From Bacteroidota bacterium (lineage in GTDB: Bacteria; Bacteroidota; Bacteroidia; Chitinophagales; Saprospiraceae), in the NCBI GenBank assembly GCA_018222965.1, contig JAAEZH010000006.1, positions 101,942 to 165,941 on the forward strand: a stretch of DNA of 64,000 bases, given 5' to 3'. Made by a program: the position numbers and the translations under genes. Below are positions 53,130 to 60,785 of the stretch, one piece after another; the first letter of the stretch is position 1; every line of letters starts with the position of its first letter. Below the pieces are notes generated by a model. It was not told the DNA's origin. It saw nothing but the letters and a program-made list of their open reading frames with translations, and did no database searches.

Positions 53130-53182
53130 AATGCGGATCCCGGGGATCCATTACTTTTTATGAATTATAGAGCCTGTATGGT

Positions 53183-53689
53183 CTAGAGCTTAGCTTTCAC
53201 CAGGTCGTTCACAACAGCACTTTCATCCACATAGAGGATAGCACCTGAGCTTAGGTCAAAAATATAAGCATAACCCTTTTCTTCTGCTACTGCGCTGATT
53301 GCGGTATTAACGCGATCGAGAATAGGCTGAAGAAGCTCTTGCTCTTTTTGAACCATTTTCTGTTGCATTTCCTGTTCGAATGCCATGATCTCTTCCTGCT
53401 TTGTTTGCAGTTGTTCGAGAATGCGTTGTTTCTCAGCAGGAGCGAGCTGACCAGCTTGTTCTTTCTGAATAGCATCTTGCTCTTGTGCTTGGTATTCCTG
53501 AACCATTTGCTGGCCCATTTTTTGAAGCTGCTGCTGAAAAGCTTGCAGGTTTGACTGCATCTGCTCTACTTCAGGCATTTCGGCGAGAATAGCTGCAGAG
53601 TTTACGCAGGCAAAAGTTTGTGCCTCCATTTGAGGTGCCATCCATACCATGGCTACCAACAACAGGCTCAGCTTAACAAATTTCATCAT
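53183..53689 (-). CDS. OmpH/Skp family periplasmic chaperone
   Basis: Encodes 168 aa. The signal ends MEAQTF-, after which ACVNSAAILAEMPEVEQ opens the Skp fold. Long Gln/Glu-rich coiled-coil tentacles follow (about 35-125: LQAFQQQLQKMGQQMVQEYQ), and the C-terminal strand reads YAYIFDLSSGAILYVDE. Skp trimers hold unfolded outer-membrane proteins in the periplasm and hand them to BamA. The second copy lies just upstream on the same strand. An exact -7 element is 34 bp upstream. Confidence 0.9.
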   Translation of the reverse strand: MMKFVKLSLLLVAMVWMAPQMEAQTFACVNSAAILAEMPEVEQMQSNLQAFQQQLQKMGQQMVQEYQAQEQDAIQKEQAGQLAPAEKQRILEQLQTKQEEIMAFEQEMQQKMVQKEQELLQPILDRVNTAISAVAEEKGYAYIFDLSSGAILYVDESAVVNDLVKAKL

Positions 53690-53723
53690 TTTAGTACGTT
53701 TTGTATTTGAGGCAAAATCGACG

Positions 53724-53731
53724 CAAAGGTA
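53724..53731 (-). promoter_or_regulatory. Bacteroidota -7 element of the downstream ompH gene
   Basis: TACCTTTG on the - strand, an exact TAnnTTTG, 34 bp before ATG 53689. It suggests that this ompH has its own promoter apart from the upstream copy. Confidence 0.5.
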
Positions 53732-53761
53732 CGTAATTCGTGCGTGAATTCACTGCCTTTG

Positions 53762-54298
53762 TTAGTTTGTGAGACGTTCCAGGATGTCATTTGTAACATC
53801 ATAGCGCTCATTCGAAAAGATCATGCCAGAAGAGGCGCTCTTATCGAAGATGAAGTCATAACCACGATCATTGGCATATTCTTCAATAGCCGCATAAACG
53901 CGATCCTGAATCGGCTGTACAAGTTCCCGTCGGCGCTGGAACAGATCACCTTCCGGACCAAAGCGTTGTTTCTGTAATTCACGTACACTTTGCTCGGCTG
54001 CCATGATCTCTTCTTCGCGTTCACGACGAGCGTCATCACTTAATAGTACCTGTTCAGCCTGGTATCGGTTGTACATGCTTTTAATTTTATCGTATTCTTG
54101 CTGAATTTCTTGTCTCCATCCAGCAGCTACCCGGTCAAGTTCTTGTTGGGCCTGTTGGTATTCGGTAATGCTTTCAAGGACAGAGCTAACGTCGCAATAG
54201 GCGATGCGTTGTGCGCTCATTGGAAGCACAAAGAGAAAAGCGAGGAGGGCGGTGGCCAGAAATTTCGTTCCAGGAGTTTTCATACTTAGTTTGGTCAT
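53762..54298 (-). CDS. OmpH/Skp family periplasmic chaperone, second copy
   Basis: Encodes 178 aa from ATG 54298 (54283 is an alternative). A signal peptide ends LPMSAQ. The Skp opening is RIAYCDVSSVLESITEYQQA, then a coiled coil (QEYDKIKSMYNRYQAEQVL), and C-terminal DRGYDFIFDKSASSGMIFSN. Tandem ompH genes beside bamA are usual in Bacteroidota, but here both are on the strand opposite bamA. The longer frame from 54439 runs into the divergent promoter region and is not used. Confidence 0.88.
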   Translation of the reverse strand: MTKLSMKTPGTKFLATALLAFLFVLPMSAQRIAYCDVSSVLESITEYQQAQQELDRVAAGWRQEIQQEYDKIKSMYNRYQAEQVLLSDDARREREEEIMAAEQSVRELQKQRFGPEGDLFQRRRELVQPIQDRVYAAIEEYANDRGYDFIFDKSASSGMIFSNERYDVTNDILERLTN

Positions 54299-54606
54299 GG
54301 TATGGAATAATTTAAAGGGTTTCAAAATCTGAACGCTCATCCTGACAGATAATTTAAGTTTTGCAGGCAGGCGTTTTGTCTGTTCAAAAATAGCACTTTT
54401 GTGTGCTTGCTGTTGGATTAAACAGGCTTTGAGGCCCAATGTTAAAACCGATTTAACTGCTTTAACGATAGTTTAACGGGAAAACCGGGGTGCGAGTATA
54501 AAAATACTATTCGACTGAGGGCACAGAATTGGCAAAAATTCCTCCAGAATTTGACAGGAAGCGGCTTTCTTGCCTTAGTTTTGCGCCAAAATACGCCCTA
54601 ACAGAC
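54299..54606. other. 308-bp divergent promoter region between ompH and hutH
   Basis: No gene seen. It contains four TTTAAC/GTTAAA-type motifs between about 54440 and 54480 (possible operator cluster), and the hutH promoter at 54551-54583. The region must also hold the ompH promoter, which I could not place. Confidence 0.45.
54551..54583 (+). promoter_or_regulatory. hutH promoter
   Basis: TTG (54551-54553), 22-nt spacer, TAGTTTTG (54576-54583), a full consensus pair. The start ATG is 23 bp downstream, supporting 54607 over the TTG at 54529. Confidence 0.7.
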
Positions 54607-56121
54607 ATGCAAAAACCATTTTACTTACGCGAAGAGCCCCTTCGTCTCGACCAAATTAAGGAGTTGCTGAGCAGCCGCCGGGAGATCCGCCTTTCGGCGA
54701 AAGCCAAAGAATCTATTACCCATTGCAATAACTACCTGCGCGACAAACTGGAAAATTCCAAAGAGATGTTTTACGGCATCAATACCGGCTTTGGGTCCCT
54801 GTGCAACATCCGAATTGGAGAAGACGCCATCGAACAGCTTCAATTAAACCTGGTGCGCTCACATGCCTGTGGTACGGGGGATGAAGTGCCGGCAGATGTG
54901 GTACGGATAATGCTCCTGCTCAAAGCGCAGAATATGTCTTTTGGGCATTCCGGCGTACGACTTGAAACGGTGGAGAATTTGCTTCGGTTTTACAATGAAG
55001 ACATTTTGCCGGTGATCTTTCAGCAGGGCTCACTTGGTGCATCGGGCGATCTGGCTCCCCTGGCACACCTGAGTCTGCCGTTGTTTGGGGAGGGAGAAGT
55101 GCGCTTTCGCGGAAAACGCATGCCGGCTGCCAAGGCGCTTCAGGAATCAAACATATCTCCCCTTAGGCTACACGCCAAAGAAGGTCTTGCCTTGCTGAAT
55201 GGCACCCAGTTTTCAACGGCTTATGGTTGCTGGTGCCTGATCGAAGGAGACAAGATTTACCAAAAAGCGAATCTCTGTGCAGCCTTATCTATGGATGCAT
55301 TTGCCTGTAAAACAGGACCACTGGATGATCGGCTTCATAAGATCAGGCGACATAATGGCCAGATGCAGGCTGCCGCCGAAGTTCGGGCCTGGTTAAAAGA
55401 CAGTTTGTTTGCAGAAACGGAGCACCCGTATGTGCAGGATCCATATGCCTTCCGCTGCGTGCCTCAGGTGCATGGGGCGAGCAGGGATGCCATGGATTAC
55501 GTGCATGGTGTTATCGAAAATGAAATTAATGCAGTCACGGATAATCCAAACATTTTTCCCGACGATGACCTGATTTTGTCGGGAGGCAACTTCCATGCGC
55601 AACCAGTTGCTCTGGCGCTGGATTTTCTGGCTATTGCGCTGTCGGAACTCGGCAGTATTTCGGAGCGTCGCACCTATCAGTTGATCTCCGGGTTGCGGGA
55701 TTTGCCGGCTTTCCTGACTCCGAGTCCGGGGCTGCATTCGGGGATGATGATTCCGCAATATACGGCAGCCAGCATCGCGAGTCAGAACAAACAGCTTTGC
55801 AGTCCGGCGTCTGTAGATTCTATTGTCTCGAGCAATGGGCAGGAGGATCACGTAAGCATGGCTGCTAATGCGGCTACCAAGGCTTTTCGGGTTGTTGAAA
55901 ACCTGCATCGTTTGCTGGCAATCGAGTTTATGACAGCTGCACAGGCCCTGGAATTCCGTAGGCCGGCTACGAGTTCTCCGGCTATTGAACGGATCCATGC
56001 TGCTTATCGGGAAAAGGTGCCAAAGCTGGAAGAAGATCGTATTTTGGCTACTGATATTCAGCAAACGATCGATTTTCTGCAAAACCTTGTTGATTCCAAC
56101 GCGCTACATAGTAATTCTTAG
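54607..56121 (+). CDS. hutH: Histidine ammonia-lyase family enzyme
   Basis: Encodes 504 aa from ATG 54607. HAL removes ammonia from L-histidine to give trans-urocanate. The MIO cofactor forms from Ala-Ser-Gly in QGSLGASGDLAPLAHLSLP near residue 140. YGINTGFGSLCNIRI and LVRSHACGTG (with the Ser-His pair seen in HAL) precede it, and NGQEDHVSMAANAA, with the HAL-type Glu, follows. No hutU, hutI or ftcD adjoins, so a full Hut pathway is not shown here. FjTAL-like tyrosine lyases also show a Ser-His at this site, so aromatic substrate use is not excluded. The deacylase gene overlaps its 3' end by about 35 bp. Confidence 0.88.
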   Translation: MQKPFYLREEPLRLDQIKELLSSRREIRLSAKAKESITHCNNYLRDKLENSKEMFYGINTGFGSLCNIRIGEDAIEQLQLNLVRSHACGTGDEVPADVVRIMLLLKAQNMSFGHSGVRLETVENLLRFYNEDILPVIFQQGSLGASGDLAPLAHLSLPLFGEGEVRFRGKRMPAAKALQESNISPLRLHAKEGLALLNGTQFSTAYGCWCLIEGDKIYQKANLCAALSMDAFACKTGPLDDRLHKIRRHNGQMQAAAEVRAWLKDSLFAETEHPYVQDPYAFRCVPQVHGASRDAMDYVHGVIENEINAVTDNPNIFPDDDLILSGGNFHAQPVALALDFLAIALSELGSISERRTYQLISGLRDLPAFLTPSPGLHSGMMIPQYTAASIASQNKQLCSPASVDSIVSSNGQEDHVSMAANAATKAFRVVENLHRLLAIEFMTAAQALEFRRPATSSPAIERIHAAYREKVPKLEEDRILATDIQQTIDFLQNLVDSNALHSNS

Positions 56122-57217
56122 TGCATTCCTGCTACCGGGATGTCTTGCTGCACAGGGCCTGAAAGGATGGTCTTTTGATGCGAGCTACCACGGCGGAAAA
56201 GTAATACGGCACTCTCCAAAGATTGCCTATGAGATTCCTGATTACAGCCAGGGAGTCATCTTCAATGCCCGCTTGCAAACCTTCGGACGAAAAGATTGGC
56301 ATGAGTGGCGGAATTTTCCGGAAGTGGGGGTGGCCCTGCAGCTGTTTGATCCCGGAGACCGGGAAACGCTCGGTTATCTGGTCGGCCTGGTGCCTCATTT
56401 GAATTTGCACTTGCTTGAGAGCGGGCGCTTTTCAGCGAATTTTCAATTGGGGTCGGGATTGGCCTGGATTGACCGGTATTACAATCCGATTAGCAATCCG
56501 CTTAATACAGCAATTGGATCGGGATTGAATAATATTACGGTCTTTCGTTTGGACCTCAACTGGGCTTTCGCCGAAAAATACAAGCTTAGTCTGGGAGGCA
56601 GCTTTACGCATATGTCGAATGCAGCGGCAGCAACCCCCAATCTGGGCATCAACATTCCGGCTTTGAGTGCCGGGATTGTCTACACCCCGCAGCCATTGAC
56701 AGAAGCGGATTACAGCAGCCACGGGAAGCCCAAAAAAGCAGAAGATCGATGGGGGCTAACGGCAGAATTTGCGCTGGGGTTTAAAGAGAATAATGTTCCG
56801 GGAGGTCCTAAATATCCTATTTATCAGGCTTTCGCCGGATGTCGCTACAGTTTATCCAAAGTAAATGACTTGCAGGCAGGGCTGGGATATGAGTATCACC
56901 GGTCGGTCTACGAATTTGCCTTGCAGACATTTACGTACACCGATTCGGCGAAAGCCAGGAAAGGCGCAACCCGCTATCTTTTTTATGTGGCCGATGAATT
57001 CCGATACGGCCGCATTGGTATTTATCTGTTTTTAGGTGTGTATCTGAACAAAGCCCTTGCCATTCCGAGTCCGGTGCCGACCCGATTGGGTTTGCGGTAC
57101 TACTTTCCGGGTATGGGGAAAGATCCTTTGCGTGGTCAGATGTATGCGGGTATTTATCTAAAAACACATCGGGGTGTTGCGGAATATGCTGCGTTTGGAG
57201 GGGGGATTCGGTTTTGA
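56087..57217 (+). CDS. PagL-like lipid A 3-O-deacylase / acyloxyacyl hydrolase
   Basis: Encodes 376 aa if started at TTG 56087; longer frames start inside hutH. A signal (LSAFLLPGCLAAQG) precedes an outer-membrane beta-barrel. Acyloxyacyl-hydrolase-like features are LGSGLAWIDRYYNPISNPLN, AIGSGLNNITVFRLDLNW and the catalytic-looking FTHMSNAAAATPNLGINIP, where His and Ser of HMSN match the PagL pair. The family removes an acyl chain from lipid A in the outer membrane. It is longer than PagL by about 200 residues, with an extra barrel half. Start codon is uncertain. Confidence 0.78.
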   Translation: MLIPTRYIVILSAFLLPGCLAAQGLKGWSFDASYHGGKVIRHSPKIAYEIPDYSQGVIFNARLQTFGRKDWHEWRNFPEVGVALQLFDPGDRETLGYLVGLVPHLNLHLLESGRFSANFQLGSGLAWIDRYYNPISNPLNTAIGSGLNNITVFRLDLNWAFAEKYKLSLGGSFTHMSNAAAATPNLGINIPALSAGIVYTPQPLTEADYSSHGKPKKAEDRWGLTAEFALGFKENNVPGGPKYPIYQAFAGCRYSLSKVNDLQAGLGYEYHRSVYEFALQTFTYTDSAKARKGATRYLFYVADEFRYGRIGIYLFLGVYLNKALAIPSPVPTRLGLRYYFPGMGKDPLRGQMYAGIYLKTHRGVAEYAAFGGGIRF

Positions 57218-57378
57218 AGACTTGCAAATAGTGACTAAATGTGTTAGGATTCGTTTAAATTTATGTAATCTTAAACGAAAGGTAGTCTGTACAGGCGTTT
57301 GTGGAAACCGAACATGGTGAATTGCGGAAACGTTTAAGGGTAAGTTCTCAAAAAGTTTCAATTGCACAAATAATAAGT

Positions 57379-58173
57379 ATGATGTTACGAAAGTATTTTG
57401 GCGTTCTTTTTGCCGCAATCATTCTGTCTCTTTACGGCTGTGGCGGTCAGGGGGGGAAAGGACTAAACCTGTTTTCCATTGAAGATGAAATTGCTTTGGG
57501 CAAACAGGTAAAGCAAGAAATTGAAAGCAATCCGCAGGATTATCCAATTCTGCCGGAGGCTGGCAACCAGCAAATTTACTCGTATATACGTGGATTGGGC
57601 GACCGATTGTTGAAAACCGGACAGGTGGCTTACCGCAATGATTTTGCCTGGGAGATTAAAATTATTGACGACGATCAGACGCTTAATGCTTTCTGTACAC
57701 CGGGCGGTTATATCTATGTGTATACCGGGTTGATAAAGTTTCTGGATGCAGAGGATGAATTAATGGGCGTACTTGGGCATGAGATTGCGCATGCGGCATT
57801 GCGGCACTCTACCCGACAGCTTACCAAGTTATACGGTATTCAGGTGCTGACGTCGGTGATTACCGGGAATTCTGATCCGGGGATGATTGAGCAAATCGCT
57901 TTGGCCCTGGTATCTCTCAAGTTTAGCCGTGGCCATGAAACAGAGGCTGACCAGTACTCCGTGATTTATATGTGCGGTACTGATATGAATGCAGCTGGTG
58001 CTGCCGGATTCTTTGAAAAAATGGAAGACCAGCCTTCTCCACCGGAGTTTCTCAGTACCCACCCCAATCCGGGTAATCGGGTATTAGAGATTAAGGAAGA
58101 TAAAGTTGAGTATGGTTGTTCGGGTTCTAAGACCAACCAGACAACCTATCAGAAAATGAAAGCCCTGCTGTAA
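57379..58173 (+). CDS. M48 family metalloprotease lipoprotein
   Basis: Encodes 264 aa from ATG 57379 (57382 is an equal option). A signal with lipobox LYGC near residue 22 makes it a lipoprotein. The zinc motif HEIAHA is near 134-139, and the third ligand is in the HETEADQYSVIYM segment near 195. FCTPGGYIYVYTGLI is a typical M48 strand. The layout matches BepA/LoiP-like periplasmic proteases that degrade misfolded outer-membrane proteins; which one is unclear. The frame upstream from 57301 is not conserved. A terminator follows at 58191-58237. Confidence 0.9.
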   Translation: MMLRKYFGVLFAAIILSLYGCGGQGGKGLNLFSIEDEIALGKQVKQEIESNPQDYPILPEAGNQQIYSYIRGLGDRLLKTGQVAYRNDFAWEIKIIDDDQTLNAFCTPGGYIYVYTGLIKFLDAEDELMGVLGHEIAHAALRHSTRQLTKLYGIQVLTSVITGNSDPGMIEQIALALVSLKFSRGHETEADQYSVIYMCGTDMNAAGAAGFFEKMEDQPSPPEFLSTHPNPGNRVLEIKEDKVEYGCSGSKTNQTTYQKMKALL

Positions 58174-58190
58174 AGTGGGTAATTCTAAAA

Positions 58191-58237
58191 AAATAATGGC
58201 CGGGTAGTGGCGAGAAGTCTGCCCGGCTATTATTTTT
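58191..58237 (+). terminator. Terminator after M48 protease gene
   Basis: AAATAATGGCCGGG (58191-58204) pairs with CCCGGCTATTATTT (58222-58235), 14 bp with one G-T, 17-nt loop, and a T-run inside the 3' arm. Confidence 0.75.
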
Positions 58238-58380
58238 GTATGGCGTTCCGAAAAATATAAACCTTTCCAGCTCCCAACACCTTTTTTGTGTAGGTAAAAT
58301 TCTAAAGGGCCTTTCGATTGTGTATCTTTATACAGCCGCGATTTAAAGGGTAAAACAGAAACCCGCCCCAAGATTGATAT

Positions 58381-60027
58381 ATGACGTATAAATCAATTGT
58401 AGAAAAAATATTCCCAGTTTGCATAATCCTTATGCTTTCACTGTTGGTGCAGGAGGGGACAGCTCAAAAGCTTGAAAAACTTTCTTCTGCGATCAACGAT
58501 CCCACTCTTGATGAGATATCTCCGGTGCTTAGTACGGACGGGCATACCCTGTTTTTTACCCGGGTAGGTTCTGCTGATTATGTAAAAGAGCTTTTGATTG
58601 ACAGTGTGGATGTTTCTTTGCAGCCGGAGGAGCAGTATATGGGGTATTTGCGGGAGGCGTATTCTCAATTGGCGGGACATAAGGTTATGAACCCGGCAGC
58701 ATCTGATTTTAATCAGGATGTATGGATTGCCGATAGCGAAAGCGACTTTTTTGATAAAATCAGTCATCCTGGTGCTCCACTTAACAATGCATTGCCAAAC
58801 AGTATTTGTGCGATCACAAATCAGCCTAACGAGTACATTGTTATTAATCGCTTCCCTAAAAAGGGCGGTATGCAGCAGGGTTTTTCTGTTGTGCGTCGGG
58901 ATCGGGCGGGTGATTTTACCTTTCCGGAACCGCTGGAAATCGATGGTTATTACACCCTGAGTACCGGGGTAAATCTTACCCTCAGTTCAGATAGTGAGGT
59001 GTTAATCTTATCTATAGAACAGGAAGATAGTTACGGGGATAATGATTTGTATTTAAGTTACCGTAAAGACAATGGCAATTGGAGTCGACCTGTTCATCTG
59101 GGATATCCAATCAACTCATCCGGTCGGGAAACCAATCCGGCACTTTCGGATGATATGCAAACCCTGTTTTTTGCATCAAACCGTCCTGGCAGTCAGGGAA
59201 CGGATATTTACTATTGCATGCGCTTGGATACGAGTTGGACGCGCTGGACCAGTCCTAAAAAACTGGAGTATCCGATCAATTCGGCTTTTAATGACAGTCA
59301 GCCGCATTTCAATGCCGTAACGGGTTATTTATACTTCACTTCGAATCGGGAAGGCAGTAGTGATATTTACCGATTAAAATTGCGGGAAGCGCCTGAGCAA
59401 ACAGAAGTTGTGGTAAGCGGGCGGATCATCAATACGGGCTCTGGTGAGCCGGTTGATGCAACGGTATTATTTGGGCAGGAAGGCAGTAAGTTGGCCAGGT
59501 CCTTTTACGTGTCGGCAGATGGTCATTACCGTTTAAAGGTTCCGAAGGGAATAAAGATTCCCATCTTCCCGGAGAAGACCGGATTTCTCGGTCATCAGGA
59601 AGCTGTGTTTTTTCAGCCGGAAACTTACTATTATGAGGAGCACAAGCTGGATCTACTGCTCGATCCTATCAAGGTAGATGCTAAGATTACCATGCCGCCG
59701 ATTTACTTTGAGCAATCGCGTGCGATCATTTTGTCCAAGTCGTACCAGACATTAGATTACCTGGCCAAAGTATTAATAGACAATCCGGATATTTCGATTC
59801 AAATTGAGGGGCATACCGACAATATTGGCAACCCCAAAGACTTAAAGAAGCTCAGTGAAGACCGGGCGAAGGCAGTACGAGACTTTCTGGTGGACAAGGG
59901 AATTGCCCGTAAGCGGTTGGATACTCAGGGGTATGGGGCTGCATTTCCGATCAATACCAATGCCTCAGAGGAGGAGCGCAGTGAGAATCGCCGCGTAGAG
60001 TTTCGCATCGTGAAGATCGAAGATTAG
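58381..60027 (+). CDS. OmpA family protein with PD40 propeller and CRD
   Basis: Encodes 548 aa. The signal ends QEGTAQ, with no lipobox. A PD40/WD40-like propeller spans about 35-335 (EISPVLSTDGHTLFFTR, PALSDDMQTLFFASNRPGS, FTSNREGSSDIYRLKL). A carboxypeptidase-regulatory-like region lies at about 345-420 (VVVSGRIINTGSGEPVDATV). The OmpA peptidoglycan-binding domain starts near 438, with IQIEGHTDNIGNPKDLKKLS and YGAAFPINTN. It lacks the TPR part of PorE and of the paralog at 20987, so it is a shorter paralog. Probable role is linking an outer-membrane complex to peptidoglycan. Confidence 0.87.
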   Translation: MTYKSIVEKIFPVCIILMLSLLVQEGTAQKLEKLSSAINDPTLDEISPVLSTDGHTLFFTRVGSADYVKELLIDSVDVSLQPEEQYMGYLREAYSQLAGHKVMNPAASDFNQDVWIADSESDFFDKISHPGAPLNNALPNSICAITNQPNEYIVINRFPKKGGMQQGFSVVRRDRAGDFTFPEPLEIDGYYTLSTGVNLTLSSDSEVLILSIEQEDSYGDNDLYLSYRKDNGNWSRPVHLGYPINSSGRETNPALSDDMQTLFFASNRPGSQGTDIYYCMRLDTSWTRWTSPKKLEYPINSAFNDSQPHFNAVTGYLYFTSNREGSSDIYRLKLREAPEQTEVVVSGRIINTGSGEPVDATVLFGQEGSKLARSFYVSADGHYRLKVPKGIKIPIFPEKTGFLGHQEAVFFQPETYYYEEHKLDLLLDPIKVDAKITMPPIYFEQSRAIILSKSYQTLDYLAKVLIDNPDISIQIEGHTDNIGNPKDLKKLSEDRAKAVRDFLVDKGIARKRLDTQGYGAAFPINTNASEEERSENRRVEFRIVKIED

Positions 60028-60030
60028 CGT

Positions 60031-60062
60031 TTGCGGTAAGCAAGCAAAAAATCCTACCTTAG
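60031..60062 (+). promoter_or_regulatory. Possible promoter of the PAP2-like gene
   Basis: TTG (60031-60033), 21-nt spacer, TACCTTAG (60055-60062), one mismatch from TAnnTTTG, 19 bp before ATG 60082. Confidence 0.4.
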
Positions 60063-60081
60063 CGCCGGAAAAATCCGGTAC

Positions 60082-60744
60082 ATGTTACGATTCGTCGCCC
60101 AGGGATTATCAATCCTTTTTCATCCGTTGCTGATGTTGACTTACATGCTGCTGTTGCTGCTGTTGGCTAATCCCTATTTGTTTGGGGTCAATAGTATTGA
60201 CAAACAGGTGCCTCTAATTCTTTTGGTGTTTTTATCCACCTTCATGATTCCTGCTTTTGCTGTGGTAATGATGAAGTTTTTGGGCCTGGTGAATTCCATC
60301 CACCTGCATGAAAAGCAGGAGCGAATAGGGCCTTATATCGTAACCGCCATTTTTTACCTTTGGATATTGATCAACTTCTGGAATGACGACCGGATTCCCA
60401 TAGCTTATACATCCTGTGTACTTGGAGCGACCATCGCCCTTTTTATTGCCTTTTTCGTAAATAACTTTTCAAAGATTAGTGCCCATGCGGTAGGCCTGGG
60501 AGGCTTACTGGCCATGATCGTTATCACCATGACCTTGTTTAGTTATAATGTGTTTACGGTGCCTTTTGGAACAAATGCCATGCTTGAAATTAGAATGAGT
60601 ACGATCTTTCTGGTTGCAATTCTAATAACAGGAATGGTGAGTACTTCCAGATTGTTTTTAGATGCACATGATCTGCAGGATATTTACGGCGGGTTGATTG
60701 TAGGGTTTATGTCGCAATTTGTAGCCTTGCGCATTTTATTTTAG
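60082..60744 (+). CDS. PAP2-like membrane phosphatase family protein
   Basis: Encodes 220 aa with about six membrane helices. PAP2 motif 3 is visible as SRLFLDAHDLQD (SRx5HxxxD) near residue 195, and motif 2 as ISAHAVGLGG near 135. Motif 1 (KxxxxxxRP) is degraded (HEKQERIGP), so activity may be changed or lost. PAP2 enzymes dephosphorylate undecaprenyl pyrophosphate or phospholipids in the inner membrane. A promoter-like pair lies upstream; kmo follows 41 bp later. Confidence 0.75.
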   Translation: MLRFVAQGLSILFHPLLMLTYMLLLLLLANPYLFGVNSIDKQVPLILLVFLSTFMIPAFAVVMMKFLGLVNSIHLHEKQERIGPYIVTAIFYLWILINFWNDDRIPIAYTSCVLGATIALFIAFFVNNFSKISAHAVGLGGLLAMIVITMTLFSYNVFTVPFGTNAMLEIRMSTIFLVAILITGMVSTSRLFLDAHDLQDIYGGLIVGFMSQFVALRILF

Positions 60745-60785
60745 GAACTGTTGCGGGTTAATGTTACCAAATTAAACCATTCCGA

